Origin: Peribacillus deserti
GTDB lineage: Bacteria; Bacillota; Bacilli; Bacillales; DSM-1321
Assembly: GCF_016909175.1 (NCBI RefSeq)
Contig: NZ_JAFBFI010000011.1
Span: 1 to 64,000 of the forward strand
Length of the DNA stretch: 64,000 bases
Reading direction: 5' to 3'
In this document: piece by piece, positions 27,541 to 36,368 of the stretch
How the letters are laid out: each line of letters starts with the position of its first letter
Numbering within the stretch: the first letter of the stretch is position 1
The notes under the pieces: generated by a model
Told to the model about the DNA's origin: nothing
Seen by the model: the letters and a program-made list of their open reading frames with translations, nothing else
The model's database searches: none
Program-made: the position numbers and the translations under genes

Positions 27541-28800
27541 TTACGCCTTATGTCCGCCGAGAAGTTTACTTCGATACACAGCTGTACCTGCTTCAGTATA
27601 AGAAACCGCACGCAGGAGTGATTTCGACCCAAACTTCCTCCGGAGAGAATCCACCGTATATCCAAGCTCCCTTTTTTTCCAGCGGTTTGGATCAAACAGT
27701 GTCAGCTGCATTTCCTTATCGTCTACAATGTTGGAAAGTGCAATCGATATCTGCCTCACTGTTTTGCCGCTATAATTTTCTTTAAAAAGTTCAAGGCAGA
27801 TTCGGTATAAATCCATTGTAATGTTGGTTGGCTCCTCAACGGTGCGGGACCGGTGAAATCCGCCGCCGAATTCGTCCTGGCTGTAGCCGACCCCAAAGCT
27901 TACCGTTCTCCCTGCTTTCCTGTGCGACCTCGCCCGTCTCGCAACCTCCTCGCACATTTCCAGAATCACGTGCTTGATTTCCTTCTCTTCCTTGTAATCC
28001 CTAAGAAGAATCTGGCTTTTTCCGAAGCTGATCTGCCCTTCCATAATAGGGGCCCCAATGTCGGATAAATCGATACCCCACGCGTGATAGTAAAGCTGAT
28101 TTCCCATAATGCCGAACTTCGCTTCCAGCTTTTCCAGACTGTAATTCGCCAGCTGGCCTATTGTAAAAATGCCCATTGCATTCAAGTTTTTCTGCATGCG
28201 CCTTCCGATTCCCCACATTTCACTTAGCGGGGAAAGCGGCCATAGCTTTTGCTGCACATCTTCATACTTCCACTCGGCAATCCCTTTCTTCTTTGCTTCA
28301 ATGTCCAGGCACAGCTTTGAAAGGAGCAGGTTCGGCCCTATCCCTATCGCGCATGGCAGCTGAAACTCCCGTTCAATTTCATCCTTAATTTTTTTAGCAA
28401 TTGTATAAGCATCTCCCCACAGCGGCAAAGCCCCATCCACTTTTAAAAAACTTTCATCGACACTGTATGTATGAATGGCTTCCTTCGGAACATACCGGTG
28501 AAACAGCCGGGTAATTTCCGTTGAAATCCGCAGGTAGGTACCCATCTTCGGCTCAACCACTTGTATGCGAGGATCATTCGGAATTTCAAACATCCTGGAG
28601 CCTGTTTTAATTCCAAATTCCTCCTTCATTCTGGGGGACGCTGCGAGCACTACGCTCCCGGTACGATTAACATCGCCCACTACCGCAAGATGGCAAGTTA
28701 GTGGATCAAGGCCGAGCATGACGGCCGAGCAGCTCGCATAAAAGCTCTTCATATCTACGCACAATATAGAATGCTCAGGCAATGTGCTGTAATCGACCAT
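27541..28800 (-). CDS. uvrX: Y-family DNA polymerase UvrX/YqjW
   Basis: Translesion polymerase-like protein, 419 residues, of the UmuC-related Y family. Catalytic metal motifs are CVDMKSFYASC and the S-x-D-E motif TYSVDESFL. The helix-hairpin-helix segment MWGIGRRMQKNLNAMGI follows, and QLTLFD resembles a beta-clamp-binding peptide. ATG 28800 follows GGAGG at 8 bases; longer in-frame starts run through the operator. Two LexA-like boxes lie upstream, so it should be SOS-induced with its YolD partner. Confidence 0.92.
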   Translation of the reverse strand: MVDYSTLPEHSILCVDMKSFYASCSAVMLGLDPLTCHLAVVGDVNRTGSVVLAASPRMKEEFGIKTGSRMFEIPNDPRIQVVEPKMGTYLRISTEITRLFHRYVPKEAIHTYSVDESFLKVDGALPLWGDAYTIAKKIKDEIEREFQLPCAIGIGPNLLLSKLCLDIEAKKKGIAEWKYEDVQQKLWPLSPLSEMWGIGRRMQKNLNAMGIFTIGQLANYSLEKLEAKFGIMGNQLYYHAWGIDLSDIGAPIMEGQISFGKSQILLRDYKEEKEIKHVILEMCEEVARRARSHRKAGRTVSFGVGYSQDEFGGGFHRSRTVEEPTNITMDLYRICLELFKENYSGKTVRQISIALSNIVDDKEMQLTLFDPNRWKKRELGYTVDSLRRKFGSKSLLRAVSYTEAGTAVYRSKLLGGHKA

Positions 28801-28823
28801 GTCTTTTTCCTCCACTAAATACC

Positions 28824-28877
28824 AGAATATATGTTCGTAAGTTATTATACCCATAATCTTAAACGAATACACGTTCG
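28824..28877 (-). promoter_or_regulatory. uvrX promoter with two LexA (SOS) boxes
   Basis: The Bacillus LexA consensus is CGAAC-N4-GTTCG. Box 1, CGAATACACGTTCG (28864-28877), has one mismatch. Box 2, AGAATATATGTTCG (28824-28837), has two. They start 40 bases apart. A TATAAT element lies between them, so box 1 covers the -35 region and box 2 the start of transcription. Confidence 0.75.
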
Positions 28878-28956
28878 TATTCAATGGAAATTTACTTGCA
28901 ATTTTCAACAATAAGGGCTAACTGGTTAAAAAAACCAGTTCTTTAGAACTAGAAAA

Positions 28957-28975
28957 CCCTCCTGCGGCAGGAGGG
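28957..28975 (-). terminator. Hairpin after the broken gene at 28986
   Basis: CCCTCCTGC / GCAGGAGGG stem. On the minus strand it is followed by TTTTC, just beyond the last codon of the pseudogene. A second palindrome AACTGGTT/AACCAGTT lies next to it at about 28919-28940. Confidence 0.65.
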
Positions 28976-28985
28976 CTGGCGTTAA

Positions 28986-29494
28986 TTATTTAATTCTAAT
29001 TTTTACAGAGTCTTTGAGATACGCGGGGTAATCCTTCAATGGGATCGTAACAGAGCCGGGACCAGTTTTTCAGGGTCAGAGGGATAGGAAGGCTCAATGA
29101 ACCCATCGCCCTAAGGCCCTCAATGCCGATTCCTTCCTTCGCCATATTCATACCGTCTGCGTTCAGACGCGGTGGTGGTGCCGATGACTCTATGTTTCAT
29201 ATGAAGTTTCAGAATAAATTCTTCTCCGGATGTTTCAACACCAGTAATTATGCCATCACGAGGTGCCTTTATTAATTTCCCCGTTTTTGGGTCGAACACA
29301 ACATTGAGTCCGTTTTTATTTAGAACACGAACCTTATTGAATTGCAGAAACAATTTTTTTGGCTTTTTAAAGTAATTACTCTGGAGATAAATCCTATGCT
29401 CGTCATCATCGGGATAAGACCGCTGATACCATCTATAATTCCTGATCAGCGGCTGCGGCTCATATATAAGCTGAATGGGCACATTCATGACCAT
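28986..29494 (-). pseudogene. Broken gene with several frameshifts, function unknown
   Basis: The first frame (29494 down to 29120) gives 124 residues beginning MVMNVPIQLIYEPQPLIRNY. Downstream, protein-like sequence continues in other frames: ESSAPPPRLNADGMNMAKEG, then GDGFIEPSYPSDPEKLV, then TGPGSVTIPLKDYPAYLK ending in SVKIRIK and a stop at 28986, right before a terminator. At least three single-base indels near 29185, 29110 and 29060 would restore one frame of about 169 codons. No good ribosome site precedes the first ATG. I do not recognise the family. Confidence 0.6.
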
Positions 29495-29526
29495 TTTTGT
29501 CTGATAAGGGGGAAATTAGACGAAAA

Positions 29527-29553
29527 AAGTCCGTTTCAACTTGAAACGGACTT
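29527..29553 (-). terminator. Terminator overlapping the PP2C-like stop codon
   Basis: AAGTCCGTTTCAA / TTGAAACGGACTT stem with six T following on the minus strand. The stop codon of the phosphatase gene lies within the stem. Confidence 0.75.
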
Positions 29554-30375
29554 CTTCTTAAACTGGTCGCTGGCGTAAGATGCCGCCTTATCGATGTCTA
29601 CTATCCAGGAGACAATCGTGGAACTATCAGTGCCCTGGTTTTGATGGACCGTATTCAGGAGTTCCTGCATCCCTTCTTTTAGACTAGAATGCCGGGAAAA
29701 GGCTGCTTTTACAGACTTAGGATTCTGATAAGGTTTCCCCGGGCATTCAACCAGCCCATCTGTTGCTAATAGAATCTGGTTTACCCCCTTTCTCAGCTCT
29801 TTTCTTCCTGTTGAATAGCATGGTACTTCTAGTTCAAACGTGTTCACATAACCAACCCACTCATAGAAACTGCGCTGAATCAGCTCGTACTGGCCAAAGG
29901 CAGCCAGCTCTTCATGAAATAAATAGAGAAGATTATCACCAATAGAGAACCACCAGAGAAATTTACCTTTTCTCGCCGTTAAGAGGCAGTTTGTCTCTCC
30001 CTGGACTGCCCTGCAGGCCTGGAGGAGCTCAGGGTTCTGGAAGATTTCTAGAATGGTTGTTTCGAGTATGTTGAAGCATTTGCTAAGAGGCTGTGAGAGA
30101 GCATCAAAGATCAGCTCTTTTCTCTGCCACAGGGTCCTCAGAACGAGCTGAACACTTTCAGCAGAATTATGTCCATCCAGAATAGCTGAAAACTCCCAAT
30201 CTCCTTCTGCACTGCACCAGACGAGACAGCCATCCTCATTCTTTCTGCCGCCGGCTACAGAATTGCCTCCATAGCGTCCGATCAGAATTCCTTCGTACTC
30301 TATTACATCAGGCTGGTCGAGGAACTGAGCCTCATTTCCAACCCATCTGAAGCTTTTGATTTGGATATCTGGCAT
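29536..30375 (-). CDS. PP2C-type (PPM) serine/threonine phosphatase-like protein
   Basis: 279-residue protein with the metal-binding motifs of PPM phosphatases in order: GGRKNEDGC, AILDGHNSAE, FSIGDN and LLATDGLVE. The chain is slightly longer than a minimal PP2C domain and has no membrane segment or sensor domain. ATG 30375 follows GAAGGTG. No partner kinase is visible. The terminator is shared with its coding end. The 345-base gap upstream (30376-30720) shows no gene. Confidence 0.8.
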   Translation of the reverse strand: MPDIQIKSFRWVGNEAQFLDQPDVIEYEGILIGRYGGNSVAGGRKNEDGCLVWCSAEGDWEFSAILDGHNSAESVQLVLRTLWQRKELIFDALSQPLSKCFNILETTILEIFQNPELLQACRAVQGETNCLLTARKGKFLWWFSIGDNLLYLFHEELAAFGQYELIQRSFYEWVGYVNTFELEVPCYSTGRKELRKGVNQILLATDGLVECPGKPYQNPKSVKAAFSRHSSLKEGMQELLNTVHQNQGTDSSTIVSWIVDIDKAASYASDQFKKKSVSS

Positions 30376-30720
30376 TATTTTCACCTTCTCTTTCTTATAG
30401 CAAGACACAGCTAATTATGTCTGCCATACACCTCGGCCTTAGTGAGTGCGCTCATACATTCAGGGGCCAAGCAGGAACGGCTTATTTGCAGCTGGATACC
30501 AAGCCGGATTGATTCAACAGCCAGCGACTTCCCTAGCCGAATGTATGTGCTGGCAGCAGATGAATATAGAAGTTACGCTTGTATAGTTCAATTCTTTAAT
30601 TTTTAAAATTATAAGCGAAAGCATGAAAAAATGGTATATTTTTCTTTTTTAATCATACTGTTTCATAACCGTTGTGCTTCATATGGTAAAATAATCCTTA
30701 ATAAGTGAGAGGGGGAGGTC

Positions 30721-30966
30721 ATGATTAGAGAAAGTTTCAGTATCCTATCAGTGATGTTTTTCGCCTTAACTCTGTTGTTTTGGTTTTATGGGGGCCGGAT
30801 TTTTCATCTTAATGGACAACAGGGTACGAATATGATTCTGATGTTCTCAGGCATATCGCTTGTATTTGCTCTTGCAGGAAAAGGGAAATGGAGATTTGTA
30901 ACGTTGGTAGGATTGCCTGTGATATTAATTACTATAATAGTCCTTGCCATCCTTATTTTTATGTGA
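30721..30966 (+). CDS. Small membrane protein, unrecognised
   Basis: 81-residue protein with three hydrophobic segments (about 7-24, 37-52 and 60-80) and short connecting loops. AGGGGGAGG lies just upstream of the ATG. No family is recognised. The hairpin at 31002-31025 follows. Confidence 0.6.
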   Translation: MIRESFSILSVMFFALTLLFWFYGGRIFHLNGQQGTNMILMFSGISLVFALAGKGKWRFVTLVGLPVILITIIVLAILIFM

Positions 30967-31001
30967 AATTCTGTATAAATCTTTCAAAACCATAAAAATA
31001 A

Positions 31002-31025
31002 GCCTATTTCTTTAGCGAAATAGGC
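31002..31025. terminator. Hairpin between the small membrane gene and yqjQ
   Basis: GCCTATTTC (31002-31010) and GAAATAGGC (31017-31025). On the plus side the T-run is nine bases away; on the minus side TTATTTTTATGG follows directly, so it may serve yqjQ rather than the plus-strand gene. Confidence 0.5.
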
Positions 31026-31087
31026 ACCGAGCAATTTTTTGTCTGCAAGATAACTGTCCACATATAGCCTTCTAGCTGAATTTTGGA

Positions 31088-31252
31088 GATTTATGCTTGG
31101 CTTTAGCAAATTTATGCTTATGTTTTTGGATTTTATGATTATCTTTTTCTAGTTTACGCTTATCTTTTAGAGTTTTATGATTATCAATGCTTATTTGCAG
31201 AGATTAATGATTATCCCTAGGGGTTTATGCTTACCTTTGAGGCTTGTGCTCG
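31088..31252 (+). repeat. Degenerate 21-bp-period array, type B (TTTATGCTTA)
   Basis: Copies of TTTATGCTTA or close variants start at 31090, 31111, 31132, 31153 and 31174, exactly 21 bases apart. A weaker set follows at 31203, 31224 and 31244. The linkers vary (for example TGTTTTTGGA and ATCTTTTTCTAG). The array fills most of the gap between convergent genes. Confidence 0.85.
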
Positions 31253-31294
31253 GCTTTTTGAAACTACTAAAACTCTTATTCGTTCTGCTAAACA

Positions 31295-32089
31295 TTATTT
31301 CTTAAAAATAAACTTCTTTCCCACTCGTTCAAAAGTTTTTGGAAAAAGTGAAAAAAAGATGCTGCCCAGATTCATCCATCCTGGGAGATTAATTTCCCGT
31401 TTTTTGGTAAGCATGGAGTTGACCACTTTTTCTGCGACAAAATCAGGCTTGAGCATGAAACGTTGAACGTTTTTGACATAGGTTCCTGATTCATCGGCAA
31501 TCGCGAAAAAATTGGTAGCAATCGGCCCTGGATTAACGCTGGTAACAAATATACGATCATCAGCGAGTTCCAGGCGAAGACTGTTCGTGTAGCCTAATAC
31601 CGCATGTTTCGTCGCTGAATAGATGCTCGATTTTGGTGAGGCAATCTTTCCTGCCTGAGAGGCAATGTTAATGATATGACCTGACTTCCGGACTTTCATA
31701 TGAGGAAGTACCATTTTCGTACAGGCAGCGAGCCCCAGAACATTTACATCAAACATGGTTCTTGCTTCCTCTAGATCCGTTTCATGAGCGTCCTTGAATA
31801 CTCCAAATCCAGCATTGTTTACAAGTATATCAATTCGTCCAACCTCGGAGAGCACCCTGGTAAAAACTTTTTCTACCTGCGGGAGATCACCAACATCGAG
31901 TTTGTACACATAGGCCTCGACACGATATCGGGTGATAATTTCCTGTCTCAGCTGTTTCAGTCTTTCCTCGCTCCTGGCAAGCAAAATAAGGTGTGCCCCT
32001 CTTTCCGCAGCCTTTAATGCGATTTCCCGGCCTATTCCACCGGAAGCTCCAGTGACCGCTACATATTTATCTCTTAAATGGTCCGACAT
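31295..32089 (-). CDS. yqjQ: Short-chain dehydrogenase/reductase YqjQ
   Basis: 264-residue NAD(P)-dependent SDR. Rossmann motif TGASGGIGRE, NNAG in LVNNAGFGV, the catalytic Ser in IASQAGK, and Y-x-x-x-K as YSATK. A basic C-terminal tail (RVGKKFIFKK) is present. It starts 5 bases after the yqjP stop, with its ribosome site inside the end of that gene, so the two form an operon. Substrate unknown. Confidence 0.88.
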   Translation of the reverse strand: MSDHLRDKYVAVTGASGGIGREIALKAAERGAHLILLARSEERLKQLRQEIITRYRVEAYVYKLDVGDLPQVEKVFTRVLSEVGRIDILVNNAGFGVFKDAHETDLEEARTMFDVNVLGLAACTKMVLPHMKVRKSGHIINIASQAGKIASPKSSIYSATKHAVLGYTNSLRLELADDRIFVTSVNPGPIATNFFAIADESGTYVKNVQRFMLKPDFVAEKVVNSMLTKKREINLPGWMNLGSIFFSLFPKTFERVGKKFIFKK

Positions 32090-32094
32090 TTATT

Positions 32095-33072
32095 TCACTC
32101 CTGGCCGCGATTATTCAATGTGTATATGATACCCGTATCCGTTTCTTCCAATCGAATTTCTTCTCGATCGAGCAGATAATCAAGCTGGCCGATAGTTTCA
32201 GAAAGAGTAAGGCCCGGTTCTTTCATGAATACCTTTGGAAACAATTTAGTACAGATTTCAAAGGCAGTGGACGGTTTAGTTTTTATCATTTCCTTTACAT
32301 TCATAGCTCTCTCATGCTGACGGTTCAGGTTTCTGCTTATCAGTTCCTGAACATCGGTTATGTTCTCTCCGTGTCCTGGATATACAAGAGATATCGGAAG
32401 GTCATACAGTTCTTTTATAGACTGGTTATATTGAAGGAGAGATTTTGGCCTCTCTTCCCCTTTGACTAAAGGCGGTTCGAGCAAAGGGTTAGGAGAAATT
32501 TTGGCAAGCAGGTGGTCCCCCCCAATCATCCTTCCATCGCTTTCTCTATATAGAGAAATATGGCTCTGTGCATGGCCCAGTGTTTCAATGACCCGCCAGC
32601 CCGGATGCCCCGGAACCGCCTCGCCATCCTGCAAGCAGCTGCTAAGTACCCTGGCAGATGAGTATTTTAAGGAATGGCGCAGATACTTGATAAACCCGAT
32701 AAATTCTGAAGGTACTCCAAGCGTTTTGGATAATGAATAAAAAAACTCATCATGCTCCTGCAGGAATTCCTCACTTAATGTAAGCCAGCGCTGGTTATTA
32801 GCATGCCCTATAAAAGGAAGATCAGGAGAGAGAAAATCAACCCCTCCTGCATGATCCGGATGATGGTGTGTGATTAAAACTTGTTCTATATCGCTAAGCT
32901 GATAGCCTTCCATTTTCAATCCTAATTCTAGTGCCTGCCGGGATTTTTCCGTTTTAGTTCCGGTATCCACCAGTGTTAAGACGTCACCTTTTAACAGATA
33001 GGCATGCACATCCCCAACTGCGAAAGGAGTAGGAAGTGTGAGTTTAATGATGTCACTTCTGAATTGAGACAT
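32095..33072 (-). CDS. yqjP: Metallo-beta-lactamase-fold hydrolase YqjP
   Basis: 325-residue metal-dependent hydrolase. The zinc motif is ITHHHPDHAGG, with further ligands in GHAQSHISL, GGDHLL and YPGHGE. ATG 33072 follows AAGGGAG; an upstream in-frame start lacks a site. It is divergent from proI and first in the yqjP-yqjQ operon, as in B. subtilis. Substrate unknown; a hydroxyacylglutathione-hydrolase-like or thioester hydrolase role is possible. Confidence 0.87.
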   Translation of the reverse strand: MSQFRSDIIKLTLPTPFAVGDVHAYLLKGDVLTLVDTGTKTEKSRQALELGLKMEGYQLSDIEQVLITHHHPDHAGGVDFLSPDLPFIGHANNQRWLTLSEEFLQEHDEFFYSLSKTLGVPSEFIGFIKYLRHSLKYSSARVLSSCLQDGEAVPGHPGWRVIETLGHAQSHISLYRESDGRMIGGDHLLAKISPNPLLEPPLVKGEERPKSLLQYNQSIKELYDLPISLVYPGHGENITDVQELISRNLNRQHERAMNVKEMIKTKPSTAFEICTKLFPKVFMKEPGLTLSETIGQLDYLLDREEIRLEETDTGIIYTLNNRGQE

Positions 33073-33289
33073 AGTACGGTCTCCCTTAAAGTTATATTTA
33101 TATAGATATAAGTATATTTTCATTTGTAAAAGAAAAAGTTAATATCATCAGTTTAACGTTTTGGACCAGACTTGTCATTATATTCCTATAACGTACATTT
33201 TATTTTTTAACTATTTAAAAAACTTTACATTGACATATAGCCTGTCTCTCGTGCATAATCACATTTAAATCTTACACATTGATCGGCAA

Positions 33290-33525
33290 TGAATAAGACC
33301 AGTAAATGAAATACGGCAAAAGAGAGTGAAGCTCACCGGCTGAAAAGCTTCATGGTCCCCTTTTTCATTGAACCTACCTTATGAGCCTTTAGGAAAACCT
33401 ATCGTTACATCCGACGTTACCGGATAAGAGTGCATCTAATCAGCTTAGAGCTGGCGAGATGAACAAGGGTGGTACCACGGAAGCAAACCTTTCGTCCTTT
33501 TTCCAGAGGATGAAAGGTTTTTTAT
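33290..33525 (+). promoter_or_regulatory. T-box riboswitch of proI, probably tRNA-Pro
   Basis: The T-box AGGGTGGTACCACGG is at 33466-33480. It is followed by a terminator with arms AAACCTTTC (33485-33493) and GAAAGGTTT (33512-33520) and a T-run. Upstream are a stem I region and GAACCTA at 33370-33376, giving a candidate specifier codon CCT (Pro) at 33373-33375. The U in the UGGU bulge would pair with discriminator A. Uncharged tRNA-Pro should allow readthrough into proI. About 160 bases separate terminator and gene. Confidence 0.88.
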
Positions 33526-33690
33526 TTTTATTAAAACTAAGAGGCCGAACCGAGGACCAGGGCTAAACCCTTAAAACATGTGCCGCGAACGCCAGCCGGG
33601 TGAGTGCCTTTGCTGGGATATTAGGTCAGGGGTGTTTGTTATTAAGTCTAAAGCGAGGCTGTCCGTTCTGCTAAAAAAGGAGGATTTATT

Positions 33691-34539
33691 ATGAATAAGC
33701 TTGCATTTATTGGCGGGGGTTCTATGGCTGAAGCAATTATTTCAGGAATAACAGCGAAGGGCATTTTAAATCCTCCGCACATTTATGTGATTAACAAAAG
33801 TGATCGAGATCGACTGGAATTTTTACAGAAGGAATTTGGCATCACCCCAGCCCGGCGGATGGAGGAGCTTCTGACGCAGGCAGACATAGCCGTCCTTGCC
33901 GTAAAACCAAAGGATGTAATATCGGCTTTGTCAGCAGCGAAGGATTGTATTACGGACAACATGCTGATTATTTCAGTCGCTGCCGGAGTATCTATGGCCT
34001 GTATCGAGAAAATTATAGGCAGAAAAACGGCTATTATAAGGGCCATGCCAAATACATCGGCGGCTATTGGAAAATCGGCTACAGCGATAGCTGTGAATGA
34101 ACTAGTAAGCGAACAGCAGCTCTCAGCTGTGATGAATATATTTCAATCCATAGGCCTAGTGGCTATTGTGGAGGAACAGCAGCTAGATGCAGTAACAGGC
34201 CTTTCAGGCAGTGGACCAGCTTATATCTATTATCTTGCAGAGGCCATGATGAAATCGGCACAAGAGATTGGACTGGAAGATCATACCGCTAAAGAGCTGA
34301 CAATCCAAACGCTGATCGGAGCTGCTGAAATGCTGCAAACCAGCTCAAAGTCTCCACAGCTTTTGAGGAAGGAAGTAACAAGTCCGGGTGGAACAACTGA
34401 AGCTGGAATTAAAGTGCTGGATCAGCTGGGAGTTTATGATGCCGTCATCTCATGTATCAAGGAAGCATCCAGGCAGTCAAAGGAATTGGGAGAAAATTTG
34501 AGTGAACAGATTCATTCACAAAGCGCTAGGCTCGATTAA
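33691..34539 (+). CDS. proI: Pyrroline-5-carboxylate reductase
   Basis: Last step of proline synthesis, reducing pyrroline 5-carboxylate with NAD(P)H. The 282-residue protein has the dinucleotide motif FIGGGSMAEAI, the signature MPNTSAAIG and the family block VTGLSGSGPAYIYYLAEA, followed by SPGGTTEAGI. AAGGAGG precedes the ATG. The upstream T-box explains regulation by proline starvation. The T-box and the location next to yqjP favour the name proI over proC/proG. Confidence 0.93.
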   Translation: MNKLAFIGGGSMAEAIISGITAKGILNPPHIYVINKSDRDRLEFLQKEFGITPARRMEELLTQADIAVLAVKPKDVISALSAAKDCITDNMLIISVAAGVSMACIEKIIGRKTAIIRAMPNTSAAIGKSATAIAVNELVSEQQLSAVMNIFQSIGLVAIVEEQQLDAVTGLSGSGPAYIYYLAEAMMKSAQEIGLEDHTAKELTIQTLIGAAEMLQTSSKSPQLLRKEVTSPGGTTEAGIKVLDQLGVYDAVISCIKEASRQSKELGENLSEQIHSQSARLD

Positions 34540-34576
34540 TTTCGGCCATTGAATGGTTATTGCCCGCAGAAAAAAA

Positions 34577-34596
34577 GGGTAAGTAAAAACTTACCC
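34577..34596 (-). terminator. Terminator between proI and the phosphatase gene
   Basis: GGGTAAGT (34577-34584) pairs with ACTTACCC (34589-34596); a T-run follows on the minus strand. It ends the rnz transcript and may also slow proI. Confidence 0.75.
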
Positions 34597-34616
34597 CAAG
34601 CTCCCTGCTTCGTTAT

Positions 34617-35174
34617 TTAGGTCTCTGCTGATTCACGCCAAATTCTTATGATTTCAGCCGAATCACCACTGATGCTAATTTCAAATATATCGGGATTGGT
34701 CATTTTCATTAGCTCGTCAAAGCCGTATCTTTTATCGAAATGGTGAAGCAGAAGCGTGCTTAGATTACCATGGCTCACAAGAATAATGGATTCGTCTTGG
34801 GAGACCAATATTTCGTCTAACAGCGATTGTATTCGGTTTAAGCCGGAACGGTTCGACTCACCGCCTTCTAATTTACTTTCCATATCTAAAAAGCTTGCCT
34901 TTAAAAGCTCCTGCCAATTTTCAAACATAGCTGAGCTAAGAACCCGTTCTGATAGGCGTTCGTCGATTTCTACCTGGATTCCTCTTTCCAGTGATAAAGG
35001 TTTTATCGTGTTAATCGCTCTAATAAACGGACTCGAGATAATACGGTCTACAGATCTAGAGGCAAAAAATTGAACCAGTTTTTCCGCCTGCCGGTTCCCG
35101 AGTTCTGTAAGAGGAGATTCAAAAGGCTGGCCCTGAGCCTTAGCATGGCGGACAAGATAAATTCTTTTATTCAC
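34617..35174 (-). CDS. Histidine phosphatase family protein
   Basis: 185-residue phosphoglycerate-mutase-like phosphatase. The catalytic RHG-type motif is the variant IYLVRHAKA, with [10 protein letters not shown] and the second His in ILVSHGNLS. Its GTG start lies inside the 3' end of rnz (8-base overlap), so the two are coupled. The substrate is unknown. Confidence 0.85.
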   Translation of the reverse strand: MNKRIYLVRHAKAQGQPFESPLTELGNRQAEKLVQFFASRSVDRIISSPFIRAINTIKPLSLERGIQVEIDERLSERVLSSAMFENWQELLKASFLDMESKLEGGESNRSGLNRIQSLLDEILVSQDESIILVSHGNLSTLLLHHFDKRYGFDELMKMTNPDIFEISISGDSAEIIRIWRESAET

Positions 35175-36114
35175 TTTGCTTTCTCTCCTGCGGGTTTAAC
35201 AGGATTTTCACCATCATTAAATCCTCCGCTATCATTGTACGGGGAAAAATTTCTTTTGCTTCTATTAAAAGCTGTTTAGCAGCCTCATTAGTATATCTTG
35301 AACTGATATGCGTCAGAATGAGATTTTGAGCTCCTGCTTTTTTTGCTGTAAAAGCCGCTTGTCTCGTTGTGGAGTGCCAGTAATCATGTGCCATCCTTTC
35401 TTCCTCAGCGGCAAAAGTAGCCTCGTGAACGAGATAGTCTGCATTTTTGGCCAGGATCGCTGCATTCTCACATAATCTCGTATCTCCAAGAATCGTGATA
35501 ATCCGGCCTTTTTGGGGCTCGTCCAGATAATCAGCTCCGTTTAGGATCCGGCCGTCCTCCAAATGAACGGTCTCTCCCTGTTTAAGTTTTCGATAAAGGG
35601 GACCAGGTGAAATCCCATCTTCTCTCAGCTTTTCGGCTTTTAGCATACCCGGTCGGTCTTGTTCTGTTATTCGAAAGCCATATGTAGGCAGCGCATGCTC
35701 CAGCAGTTTTGCTTCAACCGTAAACTGATGATCTTCAAATACAATGCCTTCCTCTATTTCAATCACTTTTAAAGGATATTTCAGGTGAGTTTCGCTCATT
35801 CTAAGGCTAGTATGGATAAATTCTGAAATACCTTTAGGACCATAGATGATAAGCTCGCTTGTTCCGCCCTGGAAAGATCGGCTGCCTAGAAATCCAGGAA
35901 GACCAAAAATATGGTCACCATGCAAATGAGTAATAAATATTTTTTCTATTTTACGAGGTTTTACAGGTGTGCTAAGTATTTGGTGCTGAGTTGCTTCTCC
36001 GCAGTCAAACAGCCAGACAGCACCCCTTTCTTCTAAAAGCTGCAAAGCTATGCTTGTTACATTTCTTCCCTTTGCAGGAACTCCTGCTCCAGTGCCTAAA
36101 AAAACAAAATCCAA
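35167..36114 (-). CDS. rnz: Ribonuclease Z
   Basis: Endonuclease that matures tRNA 3' ends lacking an encoded CCA. The 315-residue protein has the zinc motif [13 protein letters not shown] (H-x-H-x-D-H), the N-terminal [14 protein letters not shown], the Asp in ILGDTRLC and HYW-type segment [13 protein letters not shown], and the C-terminal His in ILTHISSRY. The start is TTG 36114 with GGGGG upstream. It is divergent from zwf, as in B. subtilis (yqjK). Confidence 0.94.
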   Translation of the reverse strand: MDFVFLGTGAGVPAKGRNVTSIALQLLEERGAVWLFDCGEATQHQILSTPVKPRKIEKIFITHLHGDHIFGLPGFLGSRSFQGGTSELIIYGPKGISEFIHTSLRMSETHLKYPLKVIEIEEGIVFEDHQFTVEAKLLEHALPTYGFRITEQDRPGMLKAEKLREDGISPGPLYRKLKQGETVHLEDGRILNGADYLDEPQKGRIITILGDTRLCENAAILAKNADYLVHEATFAAEEERMAHDYWHSTTRQAAFTAKKAGAQNLILTHISSRYTNEAAKQLLIEAKEIFPRTMIAEDLMMVKILLNPQERKQSE

Positions 36115-36368
36115 ATCTGGTCCCCCTCAGTCCCTAAGTCTTACTTTTTATCTATTTTACTTTATATTTCGCTGCAATGAAAATTCGGCACAATAGGAAA
36201 GCACAAGATGTAAATGTGATTAAAAATGCCGATAAAAGAAGCATAAACGGTTCAGGCAGGAAAAAGAATAGAAAAGATAGGTTATAATATTTGATTAAAG
36301 GTAACACAATTATTAAAATTGTATAGGAGTTTTAAACCAAAGGTCTAATTAAAAGTGAGGTTCGCATT

